Source of the DNA: Antedon mediterranea
Lineage: Eukaryota; Echinodermata; Crinoidea; Comatulida; Antedonidae
Direction of reading: 5' to 3'
Assembly: GCF_964355755.1 (NCBI RefSeq)
Contig: NC_092671.1
Span: 6,273,001 to 6,337,000, forward strand
Length of the DNA: 64,000 nt
In this document: piece by piece, positions 25,297-37,036 of the stretch
Position numbering within the stretch: position 1 is the stretch's first letter
Layout: every line of letters starts with the position of its first letter
The notes under the pieces: model-generated
Told to the model about the DNA's origin: nothing
The model's database searches: none
What the model saw: the letters and a program-made list of their open reading frames with translations, nothing else
Position numbers and translations under genes: made by a program

Positions 25297-28200
25297 ATGT
25301 CAGATCCGTTAGCCCACATTCTTGGGTTTTATTTTGCTGATGTATTGAAAGAATCCGGTAAGATATACAATATGTATTTATTATTTAATAATAATATATT
25401 TAAACATACAGTAGCTATGTTTAATCATTTCTCCATGGTTTAATCATTACACTCCATGGTTTAATAGTAGGACTCAGGAGATTACTTACTACTGTATTTT
25501 TCAGTATAGATGTTATATATTTATAGGTTAGTCCTACCCTATTTATTTTTTACTACTGTAGACAAAGCCCCTAGGAAAACATTTATTTAACTGTACCTAG
25601 GCCTACTCTTGGCCTAAAGAGCTAGAATAGGCCTATGTTGGACAGTATTAAATATTGTACTCTCTCGCACAAATTTAATCTTGACAGTTTTTTACTTCAA
25701 AATTACATCAAACAAATAAATAATAATTATATCTAAAAATGTGATGCTACAGTACACATGGTATAAAATTAAATGCCCACTATCCTATCCATCATATGCT
25801 GGAAAAAGTGTAATAATATGGCCCATAATATGGGTAGCTGTATAGTAGTGATTAAATCTAAAAAAATTAATTCAATTGCGGTGCATCATTCCACTCTAAA
25901 ATATTTACAATGTTAAATATTTGTATTTATTATGATGCAAGTTCAAAAATTATAATATTTTATAAACTATTGTGATTAATTATGTGGCCTTGGTTTGGCC
26001 ATCTGCCTAGTTGTGTTCATTTCAGACAACAATGTTTTTATGGCACATAAATATTTTCTTTTTCAAATAATTTGTGATAACTTTCAGTGCATTTTAGTTT
26101 CATACATAAATTAAAATAAATAATGATATCTTTAAAATATTCTTTGTTCCTTGTGAACACATTGTCTTATTTTAGAGTAATTTCTTAACAAGCTACTACT
26201 ATGCAGCATTGAATTAGAATAATGCTACTGACTGACCTAGGCAAGGCTTTACAGCTTACCTGGGAAGTACTGTAATATTATCTCAATGTTAATGAGTATA
26301 TCTAATTCATCCAGGTATATTGAATATTTTCAATTGGTTCACTAAGACTAGAGATTTCACTCTTCCTCCTTTGTACACTGGATATAAATGAAATATGTAA
26401 AGAAAACAAATTAACATTCTCTAAAACATAATGTTTACACCTGTATACCTGCCACCTCTCACGCATGAGGGCCGATTTTTTTTATGCCTCATGTATTGTA
26501 TATGTGGCTATTTTTTGCGCATCCATAAAAAATATTCAGAAAAACATTGTTTTGAAATTAACTTGCGTATTTTGATAAAATAACCTAGGACTACACGTTA
26601 TTAATTAATTTGAGCATAATTAGCCTTGACCTACAAGTATTGCATGGTTATGGTAGTACAGGAAAACAGAACTGAATTCTGCGAAAAATTATTTCTCGAT
26701 TATTTTGAGTTATTATAACATAGAGGGTGCTATATATAATTTTGATGTAATGTCTCGTGCATTGGCCACTGAAAAAGTTGGCAGGTACAGTACACTACTT
26801 CACACCTAATTTATAATATCGACTTTATATGAAAAATTCACTGATAAGCTGATATTGATAACAGCAAATGAACGAGTGCATAGTTCAGTACTAGTTACCA
26901 TAGATACACAGTGTGTTTATTATGTAATAACTTGCCCTTCATAATAATTGTTATTGATTTTAACAGCTAGGAAGGTTATTATGTAAATTTTAAATGTTTG
27001 ATTTTAGGTACTAATTCAGGAATCTAAATTTTAAATTTCTAGTTTTAAAAATATGAATCCTTTGAGATACCCCTACATTATTAAGGGAAGATTTCCAGTA
27101 AAACATTACATGGGAAAGTATATGTTTATGTTCAGTTATTTAGAGGACACACCTATTTAAGGAGACACTTTGTGGGATCCCAAATCATACAGTAAATGTG
27201 TCCTCTTAATACGGTTTTACTGGATCATTTACTACTACACATTGCTAACATTGGTGGTGCAAAGTATTGTAAATAATATATTAGATTGTTTAGAAAAGTG
27301 AAAAAAAAAATTCAATTTTAAAATATAGGAATTGTCTTTACTATTAGTAGATTTCAGATTTATAATATTCAAACTAGAATACTGACAAAAATCACCGACT
27401 TAGCACATACAGTACGAATAATAACATTGAACAACATAAAGAAAGACTAGATACTTGGGCAAGTCTAGAATTGTCTTTTTACCTTAATAGGTTTTCTATC
27501 ATGAATACAATGCATGGCTCTCTTGTGCCCCAAGGGCTTTCAGACCTCGCCATAGACATAGTACATATACCAACACATAGAATAATGTGTTGTAATAATC
27601 TACCTGCAGCTTGCTACAAAGTAAATATTTTTATTCAAAATTACTTGGAAATGAAATTGTAATCTTATCTTATCTTTACAGTTCATTTAAAATAACTTAA
27701 TTCTTAAAATAGTAAGTAATTTCTCTCAATGCCGATCAAATGCTTTATATTGTTTCCTTTTCCAGGTATTCTTTTGTTAAACTTTCTATAGAAATTCTAA
27801 ATATAATGATAAAGGCAAGGAATTTTATTATGAGAATGAAAGCTTAAAACTTATAGTGTTATTTACCCTAAGAATTTTTATTGTGGTTGATTGTAACTAA
27901 ATGTCATTACAAACTAGAATCACTATTTCTAAAAACTGTTTTCAGCATATTCACCTGATCATATTCACCAAAACTATAACTAGGTTTAACTGTTTCAACA
28001 AACAGGTAAAGATTTTCCAGATGGAATGGTCAGTTATCAAACAACGAACAAAAACAGTATAAACATGAATAACTCGGCCACATCATGGCTACAGGTGGGT
28101 GGAGGTGACGGAGGCTATGACATGGTGGATGGAGACAATAATGTGGAAGAATCGCACGATGATGCCATGACAAATTTTGAAGGTACAGTAATTTTTGGGG

Positions 28201-29193
28201 TTATCCGCACTTTGCAGATAACCCTTGTTATTTTTTTTTTCCTTATTTATTCTTCTTTCTTTCAACGAATTTTGTTGGCAGCGTATGTCTAATTCTTGTT
28301 AACATAAGATGAGATAACTTTGTCAGAAGATTGACCTCTATCTCTAGATGTGCAAGAAACTTCGTTATATGACTTTAGAGTCGCGCAGAGTAAGTTACGC
28401 GCGATTTTATAAATTTCACGTATTTAACATAGATCGAAAACCATATAACAATTTAAATTGAAACTTAACAAAGTGTAATTTATATCATGCGCTAACTTTC
28501 TGTGGAAAGAAATAGAATGTTTTACAGAAAGTTACGCGCGGCGGATAACCTAACTCCTCCGTAGTGACGAGTTAAAATCTAGTTTTCTTTGTACTTTTCC
28601 CAGCTAGCTTAATGAAATCATTATATGGCACCCTTCCAAATGATTTGTTATCTAACTTCTTTGCCCCACCTAAAGTCCACACAGTTTTGACCATTATTCC
28701 TTAACTTTTCCATTCAAACATGAAAGTGTTTTTTGTTGGGGTATATCTTCAATTAGCCTTATATTGTAGTGTATATTTCTTCCTTTTCTACCGTTTTGAT
28801 CATTATTAACTAATAATGGATAATAACTATTTTTAGGCTCGCTGATAAGCATTCGATTAGAATTTTATAGTCTATGTTTAAAAAGGAAATTTAGTATTCA
28901 CATAGTAGCTATTAATAATTTCAGATATAGCAAAGATGCTGGCGAAGATTGGAGATAACGTGAACGAAAAATATAAACTACCAAAATTCAACCCAAAGAC
29001 GAGCTTCGACAGCCAGGTTGTTAGTTTATTGGCGGAGCGAGTGGGTGACTCGGAGGTTCAACAAGTCGCTCTTGTTCTACGCTTCACCAAGGACGTTTTG
29101 AAGACCGCTGCTAATCCAGAAAACATTCTTAGTAAAACCCGGAGTTTTATCGCAGGGCATTTTGCAGGATGGGTCCGACAGTATGAAACATAA
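25297..29193 (+). CDS. Small Bcl-2-family protein (Bcl-2-like 14/15 type), 168 aa, three exons
   Basis: Exons 25297-25357, 28006-28182 and 28925-29193 join in frame (507 nt; both introns phase 1, GT-AG). The start is the first ATG, giving MSDPLAHILGFYFADVLKES, an amphipathic N-terminal helix. Residues 81-92 (IAKMLAKIGDNV) fit a BH3 motif. QVALVLRFTK is identical to ten residues of the neighbouring Bcl-G-like protein, and the C-terminus HFAGWVRQYET parallels its HFAEWVGSQGGW but lacks the GGW of BH2. No membrane anchor is present. The size recalls vertebrate BCL2L15 (Bfk), a relative of Bcl-G, but one-to-one orthology cannot be claimed. The tandem arrangement in the same direction suggests local duplication. 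A MITE-like repeat sits just after the exon-2 donor. Confidence 0.78.
25419..25465 (+). repeat. Three GTTTAAT 7-mers separated by two short CAT...CATG blocks
   Basis: GTTTAAT occurs at 25419, 25438 and 25459. The blocks between are CATTTCTCCATG (12 bp) and CATTACACTCCATG (14 bp). Read in the other strand both begin CATGGAG, like the CATAGAG/CATGGAG palindromes. It is either two adjacent micro-insertions with 7-bp duplications or a simple 19-21-bp tandem repeat. It lies in intron 1 of the small Bcl-2-family gene. Confidence 0.5.
27095..27223. repeat. Possible short inverted-repeat element in intron 1
   Basis: CCAGTAAAAC at the left and its exact inverse GTTTTACTGG at the right bound about 130 bp containing GGACACACC and GTGTCCTC words, also inversely related. 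Similar 'gtgtcc...' words occur near 20620, 31081 and 46113. No clear target duplication. Confidence 0.35.
28198..28550. mobile_element. MITE-like element with GGTTATCCGC termini
   Basis: GGTTATCCGC near 28199 and its inverse GCGGATAACC at 28541-28550 bound about 350 bp; the left end forms its own hairpin with GATAACCC. It begins about 15 bases after the exon-2 donor of the small Bcl-2-family gene. No target duplication was recognised. Confidence 0.4.
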
Positions 29194-32100
29194 ATGGCAA
29201 GAAAGGATTGCATCAATTTGCCGTATCCGATTCACACCTTCTAACACAAAAACATGACTACAGAATCTCCTGGGATAACAGTATGCTTTCACACTGTGAA
29301 TGTAAAGAAATTTCTGTGTAAAAAAATTAGAAAGATACACCCAGTTATCTGCGTTTTAGATTGATGGAATATTTAAAGATTACAGACTTGTTTTAAAATT
29401 TGACATTGAAGGTACCAAGTTAACAATATGTTGCGTGTGCATCAGAGTTGTGGCTTGATGTTTATGATGATTGGCCGCCAATCCAAATGTCCTGGGTCCA
29501 AGTCCTGTCATGTCAGGATTTTTTCTAATGACAATTTACAACTCCACTCTCAAAGACTTGTAATAAGACTTTGTTTATGTATCTTGTGTATGTGAACATA
29601 TATATGAACGGGATTGCCACTTTTAGGATAGTGAATGAATTTGCTTATGGTTATCCTTCTTGGCAATTTGCCTAAATATATAAACAAAACAAATAAGCTC
29701 TTTACTTTTCAAGATTCCAATTTTTTGATGGTATTATGGTAAGAAAGGCAAGACTTTATATATTTATCGTTTCAAATTAATTAATTAAATTTCAGTATAT
29801 CACCGGGCGGTTTCGAATTAATGTTCATTGCCTAATGTGTTTATATATATATATATATATATATATTGAGGCAGTTTTAACTTATTTGATCTTGATTTTT
29901 TTCTATATCCTGCCTATGGAGCTCTTTGATTTATATATATATATATATATAGGTATTTTATTCATAAAAAAACCCATCATGTTTTAGGTGCTTTTGCCAT
30001 CTATTATGAAAGCTTTAAAACTTTTAGGCGAAGTACAATTTGAAATGTATTGTACAACTAGAAGAAATCTGGGATTGTTTTCTCTAACATTGTTTGCCAT
30101 ATTTATTTATTTCATACTATTTATATAAACAATCATGAGACTGTTTAATTGACTGTAAATTTATGAAGTTGTAGTAATGTAAAAGTGTAATTTAATAATA
30201 GTACAAAAATTGCTTTAAGACTAATATTCTTCAAACTGTTATACTGGGCAAAAGTCCCTGTATAGTGCAGAATGGCATTCCTGTATATTTTAATTCATTA
30301 TGCAATTATTTTTAGACTAATGACTAGATTTTTGTTAATTAAATTAATTAATAATTGTTAAATAAGTTAAGTTATATCTGCAAACATGCTCAATGATTTC
30401 CAGTCATGTTAGCACCTTTGTATCATATGCAATTTAGTAGGTTTTCAATGTGTAAAATCAACCGTAATTTAAATTTAAATCATGTATTTTGAATGCATAC
30501 ATTTTATATATTATTTGATGAATTACTGAACTTTTTTTGATAAACTAATCTATATGTTTACTGAATCAATGCTGCATACAATCTCATTACCTAATCACAT
30601 GGAGTTTTAATACTGTAGATAAATACTATTAAAGTTAATGTACTGTATTGAAGATTGAAAAGGCTGAGTAAATAATTATGGTATGCCATTAAGTCATTTT
30701 GGGATTTCACTAGAAAATTTGGGAAATCCACTTATCTTAAGAAGTGCATCTTTTACCAGTGATTCAATGTGATCCGATGTAAATTGTATGTCTGATGTCA
30801 GAAATGTTGTTAAAGTATCTAACAAATGTGGCCCTATATAAAACTTACATACAGAAGAATGAAATAGTTTTTTCATTACGATTTTAATTTATATTAGTTA
30901 TAAATTATGTAGTTTCGTTTGTTTTATACCGTGCGGTATGTACCATTATGTCTGTAGTGGTAAAGGATTGCTAATCCAATATATGTACTTTTCCGTTTTT
31001 AGATTAGTTAGGCTTCTGTTTGTCTTGTAATACATAGTGTACAGTAGAACCATTCCCCTCCCCCCCCCCCCCAATTTAGAGGACACCCCCCCCCCCCAGT
31101 CCCTCTTATAACCGAACACTTTCCGAGATACGAAATAGAGGAAATATAAAATACTACGGACAACCTCTATTCAAGGCACATTTTGTTGGATCCCGAAGGT
31201 ATTCACTAAGGCCAATTTACACAGACGAGTGTTAACGGAATACAAATATATAAATCTGTTATTCCTTATGACCTTTCATTTAGCGGACGGGTGGTTTCCT
31301 CTGAGGATAGATACAGATTAGTGAGTAGTAGTGGGACAAGTTTTCCGCTCATAACTGTTACCGCTCGTCTGTGTAAATTTGCCTTTATACTTAGTTGTGT
31401 TTGTTTTTAATATACCGTAATACTGTTAAAGGATCGTTAGATACACCTTTCCTTTTTAACGTAAGATGTGGAAAGGCATATGACCAGGAAAGAGTAATAT
31501 TACAATGTGGTTACACTACAGTCATGGAAATAGGTCCATGCTACAGTCAACCTGTCTATTACGGAAACATCCATTAGGGGACACTTGTTGGGGTTTTCCC
31601 TTTTCTCTATGACAATAAACAACAAAAATACTACAAAATGTGAACACGTCAGAAAAAAGTTATTTATTTTTGAACAAAATTAAATACCGCGTTCACAATC
31701 ATTGGTCCTACTGTTAGATGCTTTTACTTTTATACCATATATTAAATTGAGCTGATGCTTATGCCTAACGGGTTTAGATTTCAATCCAACTAACTTTTTT
31801 TTATTAATACGGATACGAATCATTTTTATTGCAATTTAAAATCATAATTTGAAGTTTAAACTAAGAATACTAGGACTATCTTAATCTAACCCTCTGTTGA
31901 ATACTGATATTGGAATGTACAGGAAAAGTGGGTGTTTCAACGAAGCAAACAAAATAAAAGCAAATATTTAATACTAAACCGTGTGAACTGGGTTTATATT
32001 GTGTAGCGATGAACCCTGTAGAAAACACTACAATCTATGACACCACGTATACATTGCAAGCATGTTTATAGTTTATAGTTGTAGTCCTATTATCAAGATA

Positions 32101-32269
32101 CAGGAATTTAATTCACTTAAAATGAAAACTTCACTTCCATAGTATATGAACGTAGTTTAATTACGCAAGAAACATTTTTTATAGCAAAAACTAGCTATGC
32201 GTCATACAATTTATACAGTGCTATGTGAACGCACCAAACATGATTTAATATGAAAGTCCGTTGTTTATA
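29194..32269. other. Intergenic region between the small Bcl-2 gene and DKK3-like gene
   Basis: No exon supported. Contains a SINE-like repeat (29436-29700), TA microsatellites (about 29841-29866 and 29932-29950) and two poly-C tracts (about 31058-31072 and 31086-31097). Confidence 0.6.
29436..29700 (+). mobile_element. tRNA-derived SINE-like element
   Basis: TGGCTTGATG resembles a pol III A box, and GGTCCAAGTCC, about 40 bases on, resembles a B box (GGTTCRANNCC). The 3' body ends CTTGGCAATTTGCCTAAATA with an A-rich tail and is shared with the fragment at 22190. No flanking duplication was resolved. Confidence 0.5.
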
Positions 32270-33631
32270 TTATGGGCTGAATCGTAACTTGTCGATGGTA
32301 TCCATGTCAATGTTGCTCTCGGAATTTCGCTTAACTCCACGGTCTCCTTTGACGCAGACATTGTAAGATGAAAAAAAGCTGAAAGAAATTACCAATAATA
32401 ATCAAATTCAATACATAATTGTTATTTAAGCTTGGTTGACACTGGAGAGGCACAACACAAGGATGTAACGCAACAATGTCGCACATCTCACGTTTTTCTT
32501 CGGAACAATGAAAAAACTATTGAAATAAGGCCTAGAAATTGTCGTTAACAAAAATTATAGTGTATCAAAGATTCAACCGATCAAAGCGTTCGGTTTAAAT
32601 TTAAATTCGTCGTTAATTTCATTCGTCAATTTACGTGACGCAATTTTGATGTGCGGAAAACCGGCCTAGTAATAATAATAGAAAATGCATTTTTCTGCCA
32701 TCGGTGAAATAAGCCATCATTAATATTTAAAGTCTCTCAGTTGCAAATAAAGTACCGGTATGATTTATATCTTTATAATATACGGTACCTACCCGACATC
32801 TTCGCACACTAGCGAGTCTTCACAGGGACAGTCAGTCGGTGGTGAATTGGGCAAAATAGAATTCAACCAACTCTGAAAACCGGAGTCACAAAGTTCACCC
32901 GTCCGGGCAAGCGGCTTGCAAACTTTTATTAATGAATCTTTGGAAAACAAATAAGAGAAATTATGAAAACCAGGAATATTGGTTAATGTACAGTAGGCGT
33001 ATTACATCGATGTTATCTTCACCGTAAAACACGCAGATTCCTGCGTAGCTTTAGGTATATCTTGGTAAACTGTTACTGTTCGTTTCCGTCGTTAACAGCC
33101 CTTCGAGACGATAACGTCCATAAACGAAACAACGCTAACCTATACCGGTAATTAAATAGGCTAATTTGGCTAAATAGGCAAATTAAAATAATATTACGTA
33201 TACGAACCTGACATAGCGGCACAGCACATGTTGTCGTCACAATCCTCATTCTCCATACAGGTGGCTCCGATATCGCCCGCTACTTTGTTGGAGTTGCACT
33301 GACCAAAATAGCAAATAGAATCGGCGCAGCATTGCTCATGACGATTACACATGCCGTCCTCGATGAGACAACGCCGACACTCTGATCCATAGAAACCGCC
33401 GTCCATGCAGAAGTGATCGTCCGTGCAGTCTGAATCCTCGGAGCATTTCTGAAAAATAAATCGTCATCATCAACATCATTATCGTTATTAGTTATCATTG
33501 TTGTCATTGTTTTATTTATTGTCGGCCAGCGCCATCATCTTAGGTCTCTTTCATCACGTCGGTTTTGTTTCTTTGCTGTTTATCGTTGTCATCCCCATCC
33601 TCTCATTGGTTTTATTTCATCGTCGTCGTCG

Positions 33632-33668
<37 letters not shown>

Positions 33669-35087
33669 TATCATTGCATTATCATCATCGTCATCGGCAT
33701 CAACATCGTCGTCGTCGTCGTTATCATCGGCATATACATCATCGTCATCATCATCACGACACGCGGTCTGTCCTTATCCAGTCCTTATCTAGTCATTGCA
33801 ATGTCACGGCTTTCGGTGAAAATCAAGATTTAGTTTTACCATAGAGATATTAATATCTCTATGGTTTTACGCATCTATTCGACTATTGTTGGTGCAATGC
33901 AATTAAAAGTCGCTTTAAAATATGTATTAAAGCTTATAGTAATGGTACGGTGGTGTTTTTTTTTCTCTATAACATTTCAGTCAAAGGTCCGTCTAAATGC
34001 GGAATTTTATTTCAGACAAAAGAAAAATTAAAACGTACGTAATCTGCGTCTACATTGTGAACCTCTTCGGACATAATCAATGATTTACTTCCATTTGGTA
34101 GTTGCATAATAATTACAGATGTATTTGTTTGAATTGTGTAATTTCCCATATCTTTGGTTACTGATGTTCCATTTATCGTATAGTTTCCTACGGGAAAATC
34201 GTCATCATAAAATTCTATCCATTCATCATCTATAAAAATAAGAAAAGTAAACGTAAGGTAAAAATACCGACACACGATACGTCAGCTTCTGATGTGATTA
34301 ATTATTATATTTTTGGCCTATCGATCAATAATTTAGTTTAAATAAGTTATTCACTTTCGAAAAAAAAAACACAAACAACACACGATTTTACTTATAAAAA
34401 GAATTATAACCAGTTTGTTGTTTCGTTATAATATATTATAATATAAATAAATATTAAAATGGCATATTCAACAACAACCACTTTTCAGGACACTATATTA
34501 TATATTATTTACATTAAAAAACCTGTCTATAATATACTACATGTATTTTCGTGGCGATCGAGAAAGTTCAGTTTCTACATCTTAAATTGAAGCAACCATC
34601 CTTCCTCACAGATTGCTTCTTCCCTTTATAAAATATTAAAATGGCAAATTCAACAACAACCACTTTTCAGGACACTATATATAATTATATTTACATTCAA
34701 AAACCTGTTTATCTATAATATACTTTATATATTTTCGTGGCGAACGAGAAAGTTTATTTTTCTACATCTTAAATTGAAGCAACAAACCTTCCTCACAGAT
34801 TGCTTCTTTCCTTCAAAATGATGAATGCAACATTTTGAAATAAATTTATAAAAGTAATACAATCATTTACCTTCGATATCGTCCGGTACTTCATTCAATT
34901 TACTTAGAAGCTTGTCCAACCTCTTCGATATTATATCAAACAAACTTGATCCTAACCCACCATTAACAATGTCCGAATCAAATTTCCCCCGCCGTCCACG
35001 TAGAAGATTTGGCCCAGCACTAGCTAGGTTAATGACAAGTGCACAAAGTACAAGAACACCGCCGAAAGATCTCACTAAAGTCATCAT
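32270..35087 (-). CDS. Dickkopf-3-like secreted protein, 300 aa, five exons
   Basis: Minus-strand exons 35087-34871, 34229-34039, 33448-33208, 32937-32793 and 32378-32270 join in frame (903 nt, GT-AG). A signal peptide (MMTLVRSFGGVLVLCALVIN) is followed by an acidic linker with several N-x-T/S glycosylation sites (NYT, NGT, NTS, NGS). Exon 3 encodes the first Dickkopf cysteine region: CSEDSDC, HFCMDGG, CRRCLIEDGMC, EQCCADSICYFGQC, then CMENEDCDDNMCCA. Exons 4-5 carry the second region (VCKPLARTGELC, DCPCEDSLVCED). Cysteine order and the 'EDCDDNMCCA...C.PL...GELC' stretch match DKK3 better than DKK1/2/4. DKK proteins are secreted; DKK3 modulates signalling, with a debated role in Wnt inhibition. 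The alternative start at the second Met would change nothing of note. Confidence 0.85.
33620..33670 (+). repeat. CAT/CGT trinucleotide microsatellite
   Basis: A run of CGTCGTCGT then CATCATCAT units in intron 2 of the DKK3-like gene, with further degenerate copies to about 33760. The poly-His and poly-Ile ORFs there are artefacts of the triplet repeat. Confidence 0.9.
33840..33863. mobile_element. 24-bp CATAGAG...CTCTATG micro-element with perfect 7-bp duplication
   Basis: A perfect 24-bp palindrome flanked on both sides by gttttac (33833-33839 and 33864-33870). It lies in intron 2 of the DKK3-like gene. This is the clearest member of the CATAGAG group. Confidence 0.7.
34449..34812 (+). repeat. 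Tandem duplication, period about 182 bp, in DKK3-like intron 1
   Basis: Two copies starting AAATATTAAAATGGCA and containing CAACAACAACCACTTTTCAG and TTCCTCACAGATTGCTTCTT. Small indels separate them. No coding sense. Confidence 0.9.
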
Positions 35088-35848
35088 TGTATAAACGGAG
35101 AGAAAAGGCTATAGACCTATAATACTTCGAAGTTTCTAGATGTGTGTTGTTCACTAAATAAAGTAGTCTGTGTTATTTATTTGTTCTGGTGACAAACATC
35201 AGCAATCTGATGACGATCAACAGATGTTACAAATTATTAATCAATAATTATTTTCGATTGAATATTGTGTTTTGTTATAAATTGTCGTGTTGTTATAATT
35301 ATACCTATTCAAATGCAGCCAGTTGGTTCAATGATTCGGAATTACGTAGAAAGTCCCATTTTTATGATGTGTTTCCTTTCAAATATTTAATTAGGCTAAA
35401 TGTAATAAATGAATGAGTAAAACTGGTCTAAAATATCTCCCCTAGAAACCCGTCCAGCTACAGCTGACCGTTTTATTCATAAGGTTGTGTAGGCTAGGCC
35501 TGAATTAAAAAAAAAATATAAAAATGATAAAGAACTTTAATTTTGCTGATAAATTCTTACAATTTGTTAGGCGGCTAGGCCTATTTATTTAGGTAGACAG
35601 ATCAAATTAATAAACGTTATTAGAATTAATTCTTATTAGGCGTTATATTATATTTTGCTCGTGTGTAATCATAAGTGTGTAGGCGACAGATGATGACGAT
35701 TAAAATAATGCTTGACCTGTTATCATTTATACATGTGTACTTTTGGGTCGTTAAATATATATCAGATAATTTGTATGTGATTAAGTTCTAAGCTTTAAAT
35801 GATCAATATCTGTAATGAATAGGAACTAAAATCCATTAGAATTAGTCA
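35088..35848. other. Upstream region of the DKK3-like gene
   Basis: AT-rich; no exon or clear core promoter recognised. The proximal promoter of the DKK3-like gene should lie here, as its start codon is at 35087 on the minus strand. It ends at the 7-bp duplication of the next transposon. Confidence 0.4.
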
Positions 35849-36002
35849 AGCTAAGCAGGGAGTTGTTATTAGATGGAGTAACATCATAGTATGTTCTTTT
35901 GATCAGTCTACTTTTCCGACAGGAAGTAAAATAGATAAGACTTAATCCCCGATAAACAGTTCCTCATCAAATAAACAATTTTCCCTGACGTAATCAATGA
36001 CA

Positions 36003-36014
36003 CGCGCATGCGCA
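36003..36014. promoter_or_regulatory. NRF1-type site in the transposon's left part
   Basis: CGCGCATGCGCA matches the NRF1 consensus YGCGCATGCGCR exactly. It lies about 100 bases upstream of the PHD-gene start, where a promoter would be expected. A 9-10/12 match (TGCGCATGCC) lies at 38174 near the opposite end, upstream of the minus-strand gene. Confidence 0.45.
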
Positions 36015-36114
36015 GAAAAGTCAAAGTTGCTTCGCTTCGCTTGAATAACTCTGGCCTACGTCACACATCGTCATGGTGTTTCAGAAAGCCAGATGATACA
36101 ATCGCGACACACAA

Positions 36115-36966
36115 TGACAACTGACGACTTCTATACCGATGTACGTAGACTTTTCCGATTTAGATTTCGATGATAGCGATTTAGAAGATGTTGATCTAAA
36201 TGAAAATGTGCCAATGTATTGCCCATGTGGGGAAAGTTCTGACGATCAAATGATCGCTTGTGAAGGAAAAGCATGTCCTAATGAATGGTTCCATTTTGAA
36301 TGTGTGAAGCTCACTGCTCACATCTTCTGAAGTTCCAGCTGGCAAATGGGTTTGTGAGCAATGCTGTCAACAACACGACGTTAATAATATTGGGCATAGG
36401 CCTGGCTCAAGTAGGCCTAGTGTTAAGCGACCTAGTAGTAGTACTACTACTCAAGAAACAGGTTAGTAACTGGTGTAGCCTATTCAATATTTGATACTAC
36501 TGCAGCCTACCGTTCCTAGCTAGAATCTCTAGGAAAGAAAGGAGGCCTTTTACGTTGCCTTTTTTTTACAGGTATTTATTCATTGAACTTTAATATTTCA
36601 TCAGGAAGGAAGGGAGGGACGGTCAAGTAGGGGCTAGGCCTACCCCAATAAAAACAACTTTCTGATGATGCAGTATTATTTCCATTTATTAATTATGACC
36701 TGGGCTGTCACTACTGACAATTGGGAAGATTTATGTATTTTTCATTTGTTAACAAATGCCGGGAGTTAAATTGACAACGCCTGATTAAATGTATGACCAG
36801 GGAGTTATGTTAATTGTTTTTTTTTTCAATTCTAGACAAAGATGTTCCTGCACAGACCAGGGAACTCCCTGCACAGACAAAGAAGAAAGGGGCTACAGTG
36901 CAGAAGAAAAATCAAGTACTGAACAGTACTGTATATCTAAATGTAACCAAGGCTTTTAATGAATGA
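36115..36966 (+). pseudogene. Transposon-borne PHD-finger gene, frameshifted, two exons
   Basis: Exon 1 (to 36461) encodes an acidic leader (DFSDLDFDDSDLEDVDLNE) and an ING-like PHD finger: MYCPCGESSDDQMIACEG, CPNEWFHFECVKLT, then after a one-base shift near 36315, VPAGKWVCEQCCQQ. The Cys4-His-Cys3 order is complete only if the two frames are joined. A second one-base shift may lie near 36147, because an upstream ATG at 36115 gives MTTDDFYTDV in another frame. Exon 2 (36836-36966) continues the second frame through a phase-1 GT-AG intron to a stop, which supports a once-intact gene. PHD fingers of this type bind histone H3 tails; the role in a transposon is unknown. A basecalling error cannot be excluded. 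Confidence 0.55.
36858..36871. mobile_element. 14-bp CAGGGAACTCCCTG palindrome with perfect 7-bp flanking repeats
   Basis: A perfect palindrome with the CAGGG...CCCTG ends of the host transposon, flanked by cacagac at 36851-36857 and 36872-36878. It lies within exon 2 of the PHD gene and, with the duplication, adds 21 bases (seven codons) without breaking the frame. The direct repeat can be read as 11 bp (CCTGCACAGAC) because CCTG precedes the left copy, so a simple duplication is the rival explanation. Confidence 0.45.
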
Positions 36967-37036
36967 TATACTGTAAATAAAAATAATCGATATACTGAGT
37001 CATTTTTTAATTCTTTGTATTGTATTAAATACATAT

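Noticed and set aside
33498-33833. Poly-His and poly-Ile ORFs
   Set aside because: Produced by a CAT/CGT microsatellite within an intron of the DKK3-like gene on the other strand.
36139-36330. Host ING-family gene
   Set aside because: The PHD finger is ING-like, but the gene is enclosed by perfect transposon termini, lacks an ING N-terminal domain and is frameshifted.
36793-36871. CAGGGAGTTATG...AACTCCCTG read as one 79-bp element
   Set aside because: The outer 7-mers (gtatgac and cacagac) differ; the inner 14-bp palindrome has the matching flanks instead.
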